From positions 1 to 19,837 of the forward strand of contig SYFN01000212.1 of assembly GCA_005800405.1 (NCBI GenBank): a stretch of 19,837 nt of DNA. The letters are read 5' to 3'. Source of the stretch: Burkholderiales bacterium. Its GTDB lineage: Bacteria > Pseudomonadota > Gammaproteobacteria > Burkholderiales > Burkholderiaceae_D. The notes below the pieces were generated by a model. It made no database searches and had not been told where the DNA came from. It worked only from the letters and a program-made list of their open reading frames with translations. Made by a program: the position numbers and the translations under genes. This document shows, one piece after another, positions 1 through 9,642 of the stretch (the first letter of the stretch is position 1; the number at the start of each line of letters is the position of its first letter).

Positions 1-2
1 CG

Positions 3-674
3 CTCGATCTGCTGCTCTACCTGATCCGCAAACAAAACTTCAATATTCTCGATATTCCGCTGGCGCAGGTCACAGTACAGTACTTGGGTTACATCGAGCA
101 GATTCGCAAGCGTAATCTCGAACTCGCGGCTGATTACCTTCTGATTGCGGCGATGCTGATTGAAATCAAATCACGCATGCTGCTACCCTCGAAAAAAGTA
201 GCCTCAGGCGAGGAACCAGCCGATCCGCGCGCTGAACTCGTGCGCCGTCTGCTTGAGTACGAGCAAATGAAGCTTGCAGCATTTCAGTTGGACACGCTGC
301 CCCAGGTTGGACGCGATTTTGTGCGCACGCAAATTTTTGTGGATCAAGCCGTCGTCACGCGCTTCCCTGATGTCAATGTCGTCGATCTGCAGACTGCATG
401 GAGCGATCTTCTGCGGCGCGCAAAACTGACTGTAAGGTACACGATCTCGCGCGAGGAATTATCGGTACGTGAGCACATGAGCTCGATATTGCGTCATCTC
501 CAATCAACCAAATTCGTCGAGTTTCATGAGCTCTTCGATCCCTCTCGTAGTGTGCCCGTGGTCGTCGTGAATTTCATCGCACTGCTGGAGCTGGCAAAAG
601 AAGCGCTGATCGAAATCACCCAAGCTGAAGCATTCGCGCCGATTTATGTGCGCCTGTCCTATTCACCGAATTAA
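3..674 (+). CDS. scpA: ScpA, segregation and condensation protein A (5' truncated)
   Basis: This is the C-terminal part of the kleisin subunit of the bacterial SMC-ScpAB condensin, which bridges SMC heads and helps compact and segregate the chromosome. The frame is open from base 3, and the first visible residues (DLLLYLIRKQNFNILDIP, then QVTVQYLGYIEQI) match the conserved ScpA N-terminal segment; the following AADYLLIAAMLIEIKSRMLLP is the family's hallmark helix. A TTG at 84 lies in frame, but the conserved sequence upstream of it shows it is not the start; the real start lies before the window. The C-terminal winged-helix part (FHELFDPSRS, then FIALLELAKEALIEITQ) is complete and ends at TAA 672-674. 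The 64-base gap to panC suggests the same transcription unit. Confidence 0.93.
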   Translation, partial: LDLLLYLIRKQNFNILDIPLAQVTVQYLGYIEQIRKRNLELAADYLLIAAMLIEIKSRMLLPSKKVASGEEPADPRAELVRRLLEYEQMKLAAFQLDTLPQVGRDFVRTQIFVDQAVVTRFPDVNVVDLQTAWSDLLRRAKLTVRYTISREELSVREHMSSILRHLQSTKFVEFHELFDPSRSVPVVVVNFIALLELAKEALIEITQAEAFAPIYVRLSYSPN

Positions 675-687
675 CCTGTGGTGCTGA

Positions 688-2471
<1,784 letters not shown>

Positions 2472-2516
2472 GCATCTATCCATAGTGGCGCCAGCAAAAT
2501 CAATTCGGAGAGAGTC

Positions 2517-2930
2517 ATGACAACAATATCCCTCAACCAGCTACATGAGCGTCAACAAGGCACCCTTCCGGAATTACTGGGATTCGACATCGTTTCCGTG
2601 ACCACTCAGGCAATCAACGCCGGCTTCGACATCAAACCCCATCATCTCGCGCCAAATGGCTATCTGCACGCAGCATCCATCATCATGCTGGCGGATACGT
2701 CCTGCGGTTATGGATGCATGATCAATTTACCAGAAGGTGCGAACAGCTTCACCACGATTGAGCTAAAGAGTAACTTTTTAGGAACAGCACGCGAGGGTAG
2801 AGTGGATTGCACCGCCAGCCCGATTCATCTGGGTCGCACAACCCAGGTGTGGGATGCGACCGTCAGCGCAGCTGGGAAAAATATCGCGCTGTTTCGGTGC
2901 ACCCAGATGGTACTCTGGCCCAGAAGCTGA
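2517..2930 (+). CDS. PaaI-family hotdog thioesterase
   Basis: A 137-residue single hotdog-fold protein of the PaaI/YbgC-like acyl-CoA thioesterase superfamily. The family active-site pattern is visible: N47 and H51 in APNGYLHAASIIMLADT, with D60 as the likely general acid/base, followed by the second strand half NSFTTIELKSNFLGTAREG. A good Shine-Dalgarno (GGAGAGAG, about 2507-2514) fixes the ATG. It may hydrolyse a phenylacetyl-CoA-type or short aromatic acyl-CoA ester, but nothing in the neighbourhood identifies the substrate. It converges on btuD, with about 38 bases between the stop codons. Confidence 0.85.
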   Translation: MTTISLNQLHERQQGTLPELLGFDIVSVTTQAINAGFDIKPHHLAPNGYLHAASIIMLADTSCGYGCMINLPEGANSFTTIELKSNFLGTAREGRVDCTASPIHLGRTTQVWDATVSAAGKNIALFRCTQMVLWPRS

Positions 2931-2945
2931 GGTCTGATTGCCGTC

Positions 2946-2959
2946 GTCTCATACGAGAC
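2946..2959. terminator. Small hairpin between convergent genes, possible terminator
   Basis: A perfect 5-bp inverted repeat (GTCTC, loop ATAC, GAGAC) sits between the convergent thioesterase and btuD genes. It has no U-tract on either strand, so it is only a weak candidate for bidirectional termination. Confidence 0.25.
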
Positions 2960-2968
2960 TCAGCGCTA

Positions 2969-3739
2969 TCAAATGACGCTGGTCACATGCCCTTGAGACG
3001 GTACCAACAAGTCGCCCTGTTGCAGGAACTCGCATCCGAATGCCACGCGCAGTATCTCAGGTACTAACGTATCACCGACCGAACCCAGCCAATACTGTCC
3101 ATCGCCGAGAACCAACGCGTGAGTTGCGAAGCGTCTCGCCAAGTTGATATCGTGGCAGCTCGAGACTACTGCGTGATTCAGTGACAGTTCATGCAACAGC
3201 TGCATTACCTGCAATTGCTGTGCCACATCCTGATGCGACACCGGTTCATCAAGCAACAAGAGTTCAGGCGCCTGGACCAGCAGCGCGGCAAGTGCGATGC
3301 GCTGGCGCTCGCCACCTGAAAGCGTGAGTATATTGCGTCCCTCGCTTCCGGCCATCCCCACTTTTTCAAGTGCTGCCCGCACGGCGATGTGACCAGACAT
3401 GCATTGGTCGTTCAGGCCGGTACATTCTGCTACGTGTCCAATAGCGACCGCATCGAACACGGTGTGTGAAAAGCTATCAACTTGTTGCTGCATCATTAGC
3501 CCACGACGCCGTGCAAGCAAAGCCAAGGGGGTACTTTGCAGTAGATCGCCTAGTAATTGAATCTGACCTTTTAATGGTGAACGAAGACCGGCAATAACTT
3601 GCAGCAGTGTCGTTTTACCCACACCGTTTTTTCCGAGTATGCACCAGAATTCACCGCGACTAATTTGCCACTCGAGATTTTGTATTAACCGTCGATCACC
3701 GACGGCAATCTCTAGCGCCCTCACTTGCAATAGTGTCAT
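2969..3739 (-). CDS. btuD: Cobalamin ABC transporter ATP-binding protein, BtuD-like
   Basis: This is the ATPase subunit of an FecE/BtuD-type importer that powers cobalamin transport across the inner membrane. The 256 residues hold Walker A GKNGVGKTT (36-44), Q-loop near 84-86, signature LSGGERQR (140-147), Walker B LLLLDEP (160-166) and the switch histidine in SCHDINLA (about 196). All nucleotide-binding motifs look intact. The start overlaps the btuC stop by four bases (3736-3739), so the two are translationally coupled. Sequence alone does not separate it from siderophore ATPases; the upstream cobalamin riboswitch gives the substrate. Confidence 0.9.
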   Translation of the reverse strand: MTLLQVRALEIAVGDRRLIQNLEWQISRGEFWCILGKNGVGKTTLLQVIAGLRSPLKGQIQLLGDLLQSTPLALLARRRGLMMQQQVDSFSHTVFDAVAIGHVAECTGLNDQCMSGHIAVRAALEKVGMAGSEGRNILTLSGGERQRIALAALLVQAPELLLLDEPVSHQDVAQQLQVMQLLHELSLNHAVVSSCHDINLARRFATHALVLGDGQYWLGSVGDTLVPEILRVAFGCEFLQQGDLLVPSQGHVTSVI

Positions 3740-4713
3740 GACCGACTCCGTGCAAGTAACATCAGAAATACCGGCACACCGATGAACGCAGTCACCACAC
3801 CGACGGGCAGTTGTACAGGTGCAGCGATACTGCGTGCCAAAAGATCGGCCAGTGCCAGTACGATGCCGCCAATCAGCACGGAAGCAGGTAACAGAACGCG
3901 CTGATCATTGCCCATGACAAGGCGCAGCGCGTGAGGCACGACCAAACCGATGAAACCTATGGTGCCGGCAACGGCTACGGCGGCTGCGGTGGATATCGAG
4001 GCAATCAAAACCAGACTGACCTGAAGCCGCCGTACATTTAAGCCCAGCAAATGTGCCGTCACTTGACCATGGGAAAACACATTAAGTGCCGCGGCATGAG
4101 TGAAAGACCAGGCACACGCCACCAGCAGCACAAGCCATGCAGGAACGAGAAAATCGCTGGAATCCAGCTCGCCCATGAGCCAAAATAATGTGCCTCGCAG
4201 CTGCACATCTGGCGATAACGCGAGCAGCAAGATGATCAAAGCACCGAAGCCGGCCGAGATCATCACCCCGGTCAAAATCAGGCGAATACCACCTGTCCCC
4301 GAGTCCAGCAGGATCTCATGAAAGAAACTGCGACGGGCCAAAAGCAGAAGCAGTGCAGTCGCCAGCAGCGCACCGAGCAAGGCGCCTGACTGAAGACTGT
4401 AGATCGCCACCGAGGCTGGCAATAGCAAACTCAAACTCAAGGCGCCGGCAGCGGCACCACCGGATACACCCAGCACATAGGGATCGGCCAGTGGATTTCT
4501 CAGGAGAAGCTGCATCAACGCACCGGCAAGAGATAGCAAGCCGCCCACGGCTAAGGCCACCAAAACGCGAGGCCAGCGTAATTGAAAAACCGGATCCGCC
4601 CAATCATGCGGGAATTCGCACCCTGTACTACCGCAGGTGACGGCCGCCGTGATCCCCAACCCTGTGACCGTAGAGAGAAATATCCAGAGCGATAGGTGAC
4701 GTCGGTCTCGCAA
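3736..4713 (-). CDS. btuC: Cobalamin ABC transporter permease, BtuC-like
   Basis: An FecCD/BtuC-family inner-membrane permease of 325 residues, with about eight to ten hydrophobic segments. Family hallmarks visible are LRWPRVLVALAVGG, LAGALMQLLLRNPLADPY, VLGVSGGAAAGA near the N-terminal third, and AGTIGFIGLVVPHALR, the cytoplasmic coupling loop that contacts the ATPase. The start is a TTG at 4713, two bases after the receptor stop; an ATG is absent between the upstream in-frame stop and this point, so an alternative start is unavoidable. It pairs with the BtuD ATPase and probably receives B12 from BtuF encoded on the opposite strand. Confidence 0.9.
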   Translation of the reverse strand: MRDRRHLSLWIFLSTVTGLGITAAVTCGSTGCEFPHDWADPVFQLRWPRVLVALAVGGLLSLAGALMQLLLRNPLADPYVLGVSGGAAAGALSLSLLLPASVAIYSLQSGALLGALLATALLLLLARRSFFHEILLDSGTGGIRLILTGVMISAGFGALIILLLALSPDVQLRGTLFWLMGELDSSDFLVPAWLVLLVACAWSFTHAAALNVFSHGQVTAHLLGLNVRRLQVSLVLIASISTAAAVAVAGTIGFIGLVVPHALRLVMGNDQRVLLPASVLIGGIVLALADLLARSIAAPVQLPVGVVTAFIGVPVFLMLLARSRS

Positions 4714-4715
4714 TG

Positions 4716-6698
4716 TCAGAATCTTCGGTCAACGGTGAATAGAAATGATCGACCCAAGGCAGGGTAAGCATAATACGACGTGCCCGAGAGACCACCATAA
4801 GTGAAGTAATTTTCATCTGTAAGATTCAAGACGCTAGCACGTAAACGCCATTTCTCTATTTCATGAACCACAACAAAGTCTGCAATGAGAAAAGAAGGTT
4901 TCCTGAAACTTGATGTATTTTGCTGATCGTTGTCCAAACGTGCCTCCCCACTGTAAGTGGTTCGCAACGTGAAACTAGTACGCTCGTTGGCTCGCCAGAC
5001 TGCTGCAACCGACGCTTTATGCAGCGGAATCAGCGGCACCTGTTTTCCTGTCACTGAAACCCCTCCAACGGCTCCACTGGTGAACTCTGCGTTGGTATAA
5101 CTATAGCCACCCTCTAAGGTCATGAAAGCGTTCGCCAGCCACTTGGCATCAAGTTCTACACCTCTTCGTTCGGTCGGAGGTAGATTTACATTATTGAAAA
5201 CTGAAGGGTAGTACATGATTTCATTTTCAAGCTTCATACGAAACAGACTGAGGCCCGCAGTAAGAGCACTATCTGCATAGCGTGCACCAATATCCAGATC
5301 CTGCGAAGTTTGAGGCTCTAGAACCGTTGGTACGATTGATCCCCAGGGAGGTCGCAACTCATCAACTGTCTGCAGCCGAAAACTCTTGCCTGATTTGGCA
5401 TGTAAAGACCACCCTCCTTGTAGATCCTGACGCAGTGCTATTTCGTAGGCTGGTGTAGTTCGAATCTGTTGAGCTATCGCGTTTGAGAAATTCACATCAT
5501 TGACGGTTCGCTGCTCGCGAACACCTAGTGCGATCGAGGTACCAGAATTGAAATTACTGGTATGCCTGAAGTAAAGCGACGTGTTGACTTGTTGTGCGGT
5601 TGATGAGGGAACGACATTGACGTCAGAAGAAAAATAATTCCAGTTCCATCTATCCAAATCCCCGCCAATTACAAATGAATGATGAACAGTCCCTGTTTCG
5701 AATGGAAAACGAAAACGAGGAGAAAAACTTAGTGCGCCCACCTTAGTCAAGTCAGGTGTCGTATAACCATAATCCTTATAGAAAGATTTTGAGTCACGCG
5801 TACGATGCGTTATATCCAGAGCAAAAAATCCAAGATAAAATTTCTGTTCTGTAGCAAAGGCTATCCGCAAGCTGTCAAGGCTCGCTGAATTGGTAGCCGT
5901 GGTTGCGCTACGCGGATCAGTCAGTAACTGTGCTGCAGTACGTTCACCCGGCAAACCCAAAGACTGCTGCCCAGAGGATAATCGCAGGGAGAGTGGTCCC
6001 CCATCACCTCGGTAGTTCAGCGCCGCGGTCACATTCTCTTGAACAGAACGGTTATTGATTCGGTAGTTGTCCGTTTCATTCTTGTCAGCAAAGACATTGA
6101 GGCTCAGTCGATCGTGCGACAGCCCGGCCGAAGCAGACACGCCACGCGTGCCATAACTGCCGATGGTGACGCCTGCCGTCGCATGAATATCTGTCTCCTG
6201 ATTTTTTTTCGTAATGATATTGATAGTGCCGCCGGTCGCACCTCTACCGTACTGTACCGAACCGCTCCCTCGTAAAATTTCTATACGCTCGATTGAATCG
6301 AGGGGAATCGACGCCAGATCAGCGCTTGCCAACTCATTTTCACTAATACGCTGGCCATCAAGGAGTATTAACGTATTCTGATCGCCAGTCATTCCAAAGC
6401 CGCGCAGATCAATCTGACGGTTTGGACTGCCGCTGTTATCAATAACCTGAATGCTGGTTTGGAGTGCGAGTACGTCCACGAGCGTCCTTGCACCGCTGCG
6501 CAAGATATCGTCTGCCGACACAACACTGGTTTTCAAAGGCTCATCACGAAGTTGCTGCTCAAAGCGGGTGCCAACGACAGAAATGGAGGGCAGCATCCGG
6601 GTTTGGCTAGGCTGAGTGACTCGTGCGTGTATTGATGAGGCAAAGAAAAGACCATACAAGGCAAGCAGGCAAACGCTGGCCGGGAAATAACGGGACAT
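4716..6698 (-). CDS. btuB: TonB-dependent outer-membrane receptor, BtuB-like
   Basis: A 660-residue TonB-dependent receptor, probably for cobalamin. It has a signal peptide (SVCLLALYGLFFASSIHA), a TonB-box-like stretch (SISVVGT) near 38-44, the plug domain (RTLVDVLALQTSIQV, IDLRGFGMTGDQNTLILLDG, IPLDSIERIEILRGSGSVQYG, GGTINIITKK), then a beta-barrel ending in FLFTVDRRF with a C-terminal aromatic residue. The ATG at 6698 is preceded by GAGAG. It is the first gene of the riboswitch-controlled operon with btuC and btuD. The B12 substrate is inferred from the riboswitch and the operon, since the barrel sequence itself is not diagnostic to me. Confidence 0.9.
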   Translation of the reverse strand: MSRYFPASVCLLALYGLFFASSIHARVTQPSQTRMLPSISVVGTRFEQQLRDEPLKTSVVSADDILRSGARTLVDVLALQTSIQVIDNSGSPNRQIDLRGFGMTGDQNTLILLDGQRISENELASADLASIPLDSIERIEILRGSGSVQYGRGATGGTINIITKKNQETDIHATAGVTIGSYGTRGVSASAGLSHDRLSLNVFADKNETDNYRINNRSVQENVTAALNYRGDGGPLSLRLSSGQQSLGLPGERTAAQLLTDPRSATTATNSASLDSLRIAFATEQKFYLGFFALDITHRTRDSKSFYKDYGYTTPDLTKVGALSFSPRFRFPFETGTVHHSFVIGGDLDRWNWNYFSSDVNVVPSSTAQQVNTSLYFRHTSNFNSGTSIALGVREQRTVNDVNFSNAIAQQIRTTPAYEIALRQDLQGGWSLHAKSGKSFRLQTVDELRPPWGSIVPTVLEPQTSQDLDIGARYADSALTAGLSLFRMKLENEIMYYPSVFNNVNLPPTERRGVELDAKWLANAFMTLEGGYSYTNAEFTSGAVGGVSVTGKQVPLIPLHKASVAAVWRANERTSFTLRTTYSGEARLDNDQQNTSSFRKPSFLIADFVVVHEIEKWRLRASVLNLTDENYFTYGGLSGTSYYAYPALGRSFLFTVDRRF

Positions 6699-6777
6699 AG
6701 GAACTCTCAGTTTTGGATATCGCGCCAGCTTCCCCGCGGGCGCAACTCAACAGAAGCTTCAGGCTTCCACCTATTCT

Positions 6778-6983
6778 GGCCGGTATCCGGGCTAGCAAGT
6801 GATTCCGGGCAGCCTTCCCATGCATTGAGCACAGTGGCGTTGTACGCGGATCGCATGGTGAACCATGCACTTGCTTACCGTTGCGGGGGCAGCACACGTT
6901 GGCAGCGACTTGCCGCGCTGGCAAGCTTTTGCACCGTGTTTCCCGTTTAACTGCGAGCCGAGAACGGCCCGCGAGCACCAAAA
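6778..6983 (-). promoter_or_regulatory. Cobalamin (adenosylcobalamin-type) riboswitch
   Basis: Read on the minus strand, this leader contains the conserved cobalamin-riboswitch landmarks in order: TTTTGGTGC at the 5' end, GGGAAACACGGTGCAAA, then GCTGCCCCCGCAACGGTAA (close to the family core), GCCACTG, GGGAAGGC, and the B12 box AGCCCGGATACCGGCC at 6778-6793. B12 binding in this class usually represses the downstream gene. About 80 bases remain to the receptor ATG. They hold a hairpin GAAGC/GCTTC and a GCGCC/GGCGC pairing, so the expression platform could act on translation or termination; I cannot tell which. The 5' and 3' limits are approximate. Confidence 0.92.
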
Positions 6984-6990
6984 CGGGGGA

Positions 6991-7020
6991 AGTGTAGAAG
7001 ACGATTTACCTTACCGTCAA
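6991..7020 (-). promoter_or_regulatory. Sigma70-like promoter of the riboswitch/btuB operon
   Basis: On the minus strand, a -35 box TTGACG (7015-7020) and a -10 box TACACT (6991-6996) are separated by 18 bases. The predicted start of transcription falls a few bases in front of the riboswitch 5' end, which supports it. Confidence 0.55.
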
Positions 7021-7048
7021 CGTAAATCAGAAGTCTCGTCGGTCGTTT

Positions 7049-7077
7049 TTGAACCGGCAGGTGTTATGCACTACACT
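7049..7077 (+). promoter_or_regulatory. Sigma70-like promoter of the alpha/beta hydrolase gene
   Basis: TTGAAC (7049-7054) and TACACT (7072-7077) are spaced by 17 bases on the plus strand, ahead of the Shine-Dalgarno and ATG at 7123. It is back to back with the promoter of the riboswitch operon. Confidence 0.45.
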
Positions 7078-7122
7078 GCTCGCCCACACGGCATTATCGA
7101 TTTCAAACTGGCAGGAGACCTC

Positions 7123-8004
7123 ATGCGCGACCCCATCCCGACAGCACCCGATACTCTGGCGTCCAAAATTGACTATTACTCCCGGCAGTACAATGCCCGC
7201 GCGGAGATTCCCGATCATCCTCAACTATTTACCTGTTGGCAGAATGAATCGGCACTGGTCAGGCGCACACATGCAGGCTTACTGGATATTCCCTACGGGA
7301 GCGCAATCGGTGAGCGACTCGATTTCATCCCGGCCCCTCGTCCGGGTGCACCGCTGCTGGTCTTCATCCACGGTGGGTGGTAGTGGTCCCTGGACAAATC
7401 CGATTTCACCTTTATCGTACCAGGCTACCACGCAGCAGGATTCAATGTCGCATTGACGAATTACACCCTCGCACCCGTAGCGTCCATTGAACAAATCACG
7501 CGACAGCAGCTACGCGCATTTGCCTGGCTCTACAAAAACGCAGCACGATATAAATACGACCCGGAGCGTATTGTGGTGGCCGGTCATTCTGCAGGCGCTC
7601 ATCTGGCAGCGATGATGATGGCAGCGCTCTGGAACGCTTGTGACGCAGAGCTGCCAGCCAGTCTGATCAAGGCCGGTATCCTGATGTCAGGCCTGTATGA
7701 CCTCAAGCCGGTTCGGTATGCAGAGTTTGTCAATGGGGATCTGAAAATTACGGGAGACAATGCGCTTCAGCTAACGCCGGGCTACATGCCGCAGTCCCAC
7801 CCGATACCCTTCATCACCTCGGTAAAGGATCTCGAGTCAGCAGAATTTAAGCGTCAGACGGCCTTGATCGCCAGGCATTGGCAGTCAGTGCACAAAGCGG
7901 ATATCGCGCTACAAGGCGTTAATCATCTGACCATCTGTGACATGTTTCCAAATCGCAAACATCCTTTGTTTGAACAATCCTGCAAGCTCATCGCAAACAG
8001 TTGA
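7123..8004 (+). pseudogene. Alpha/beta hydrolase (arylformamidase/esterase-like), interrupted by in-frame TAG
   Basis: A 293-codon alpha/beta-hydrolase gene of the kynurenine-formamidase-like esterase group. ATG 7123 has a good Shine-Dalgarno (CAGGAGA at 7111-7117). The N-terminal half ends with the oxyanion-hole motif HGGW (codons 83-86), then codon 87 is TAG (7381-7383). Translation in the same frame continues as WSLDKSDFTF, exactly the sequence that follows HGGYWx in this family, then the nucleophile elbow GHSAGAH (S156), an acidic segment DLESAEFKRQ and GVNHLTI (H268). TAG most simply replaces a TGG tryptophan codon. The truncated 86-residue product would lack the whole catalytic triad. 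The substrate is unknown; no kynurenine pathway gene is nearby. Confidence 0.85.
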
Positions 8005-8123
8005 GCGACACCAAGAGGCTCGAACAAAAAGCCGCTGCTAGGCGCGCCGGTACAGAAAGTACACTCATCCGGCAAAGCGTTGCAACAACACAAGTGACTT
8101 TTTGCTGGAGCCTTTAATCCCGG

Positions 8124-8701
8124 TCAGCCTTGCCTCGACTGGTTAGCAGATTGTTTGTGCTGCTCGTCCAGAAAACCGGTAGCAAGAAAGACCTCACGCA
8201 GTAAATAAATGAAGCTTGCCGTGAGCGACATCATAGCGAGAACAAATAAGCTCGCAATCACCAGACTGAGTCTCAGGTTCAGTGCATCGGCAATGAAGAG
8301 TACAGCAACCACCATGCAAATCAGCAGTGCACATGTCGTCGAAAAAAAATAGCACGATTGATTTTCTGCGCTCTTTTGAACAGCATGTTGAGCTCTGTCT
8401 GCTCAGAAGCACTGGGCTGCTTGCTTGGCTGACCATCCCACACATTCAATCGTTCTTCCAGCGCTCGGTAGCGGTCAATGATCCGCGCGAGTCGGTTGGT
8501 CAGCACCAGCATATTGGTACCCACGCCAGTCAGCAGAAACACGGGGGCAATAGCTAGCTGAATGATGTGCCCGATTTCATCCGGTCCGATTTTCAAAGGT
8601 CCGCATCCATTCTTTTGATCAACTGAGGTTGAAGTGTGTAAAAAATAGTGTCCGCAGTGTAACAGCGGCGCGACGGTCAAGTGCACTTCTCGCACCCCCA
8701 A
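8124..8701 (-). pseudogene. DUF2721 membrane protein, frameshifted in an 8-T run
   Basis: Two minus-strand frames together make one DUF2721-type protein. The first (GPDEIGHIIQLAIAPVFLLT, then TNMLVLTNRLARIIDRYRAL and KRAQKINRAIFF) runs out of frame after the homopolymer at 8342-8349 and stops within a few codons. The second frame continues STTCALLICMVVAVLFIADA and then LVIASLFVLAMMSLTASFIYLLREV, completing the transmembrane part. Adding one T (9 instead of 8) restores INRAIFFSTTCALL, which fits the family. Function of the family is unknown; it is an inner-membrane protein with about three helices. The true start is unclear: the outermost ATG is at 8701, but the family-like part begins near a TTG at 8596. 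Confidence 0.8.
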
Positions 8702-8844
8702 CGCAGATGAGCCTATTCACAAAATATTTCTCTAGAAAAATGGAACCAATTCTCAGCGGGAACAAATCATAAAAAACAAGCACAAAATTCCCGGCAAGAA
8801 AAGATTCTTGATCCGAATTATATAGGTAGCTGTGTCGAAAGCTG

Positions 8845-8863
8845 ATACATTTACTCCATGTAT
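8845..8863. promoter_or_regulatory. Inverted repeat ATACAT-N7-ATGTAT, possible operator
   Basis: A perfect 6-bp inverted repeat with a 7-base centre lies in the AT-rich region between the divergent DUF2721 and response-regulator genes, about 25 bases ahead of a strong Shine-Dalgarno. It could be a regulator binding site; no regulator is identified. Confidence 0.3.
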
Positions 8864-8889
8864 TGTCATTTTGTTACTAAAAGGAAACC

Positions 8890-8940
8890 ATGATGAAAAT
8901 AATTCCCAAGACACATCTTGAATTGCGCTGGAGTATCTGA
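8890..8940 (+). CDS. Possible 16-residue leader ORF
   Basis: A very short ORF (MMKIIPKTHLELRWSI) with a good Shine-Dalgarno (AAAAGGAAA, 8879-8887) at the front of the response-regulator transcript. It ends one base before the next tiny ORF. It could be a leader peptide, the remnant of a degraded gene, or chance. I do not recognise it. Confidence 0.25.
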   Translation: MMKIIPKTHLELRWSI

Positions 8941-8941
8941 A

Positions 8942-9001
8942 ATGCACAACGAAAACAACGACGCGGTGGCCAGACAGACCAACAGGATGAGCCTGGCATG
9001 A
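8942..9001 (+). CDS. Possible 19-residue ORF coupled to the response regulator
   Basis: A short ORF (MHNENNDAVARQTNRMSLA) follows the previous one after a single base and overlaps the response-regulator ATG by four bases (ATGA, 8998-9001). The arrangement is what translational coupling looks like, but the peptide is unrecognised and the length is within chance. Confidence 0.22.
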   Translation: MHNENNDAVARQTNRMSLA

Positions 9002-9642
9002 TTCGCGCAGTAATTGCAGACAATCACGCACTCATGCGTGAAGGCCTGAAACACATACTGAGCAAGGCGGAAGAGATCGAGGTGATTGCCGAGACAAGCG
9101 ATGGATTTGAGGTACTCGCTTTGGTCCGTAAAGGTGATTTCGATGTTCTCGCGATGGATTTGTCCATACCCGGGTGAAGCGGCATGGACCTAATTAGACA
9201 GATCAAAGATGAGTTCCAGGAGCTGGCGATTCTGGTACTCACCATGCACGACGAAAATCAGTACGCGGCCCGCGCAATTCAAGCGGGTGCGCTGGGTTAC
9301 ATGACTAAAGAAAGCGCTGGTACCGAGCTGGTGAAAGCCATTCGAAAAGTACACAATGAACGTCCCCACATCAGCATGGATGTCGCCGAGCAGCTGGCAA
9401 TGGACGCTATGCCAACTCGGCTTGACATGCCTCATAAATCATTGTCTGACAAAGAATTTGAAGTCTTCAATTTTCTTGTATCCGGAAAATCTGTCACCGA
9501 GGTCGCAGAGCTTCTTCACTTGTCAGTGAAAACAGTCAGCACTCACAAGACACGCATTCTGCAAAAAATGGGGAGCAGATCGCTTGCCGAGTTGGTCAAA
9601 TACGCTGTCGTGCAGAGTTTACTCGAAAAATTCAAGCCTTGA
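8998..9642 (+). pseudogene. LuxR/NarL-family response regulator, interrupted by in-frame TGA
   Basis: A two-component response regulator of 214 codons. The receiver starts MIRAVIADNHALMREG, with the phospho-acceptor D54 in AMDLSIPG, T82 in LVLTMHD and K104 in MTKES. Codon 60 is TGA (9175-9177), directly after IPG; the frame then continues SGMDLIRQIKDE, as in intact relatives (MPGRSGMDLI), so a CGA arginine codon has probably become TGA. The C-terminal LuxR-type helix-turn-helix (LSDKEFEVFNFLVSG, then VAELLHLSVKTVSTHKTRI) is well preserved. The usual second acidic residue of the DD pair is Asn here (D8 N9), a second departure from consensus. No histidine kinase gene is adjacent. Confidence 0.85.

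Noticed and set aside
2807..3067. Plus-strand ORF running from the thioesterase into the btuD 3' end
   Set aside because: Overlaps two well-supported genes in another frame and has no recognisable product.
4353..4640. Plus- and minus-strand ORFs inside btuC
   Set aside because: Arg/Pro-rich shadow frames of the permease gene.
7279..7494. Minus-strand ORF spanning the TAG of the hydrolase gene
   Set aside because: Antisense shadow of the alpha/beta hydrolase; no domain and no ribosome-binding site.
7381..9177. Stop-codon recoding (TAG or TGA sense codon) as the explanation of the interrupted genes
   Set aside because: TAA interrupts a third gene, frameshifts interrupt two more, and TGA and TAG are used as ordinary stops in intact genes.
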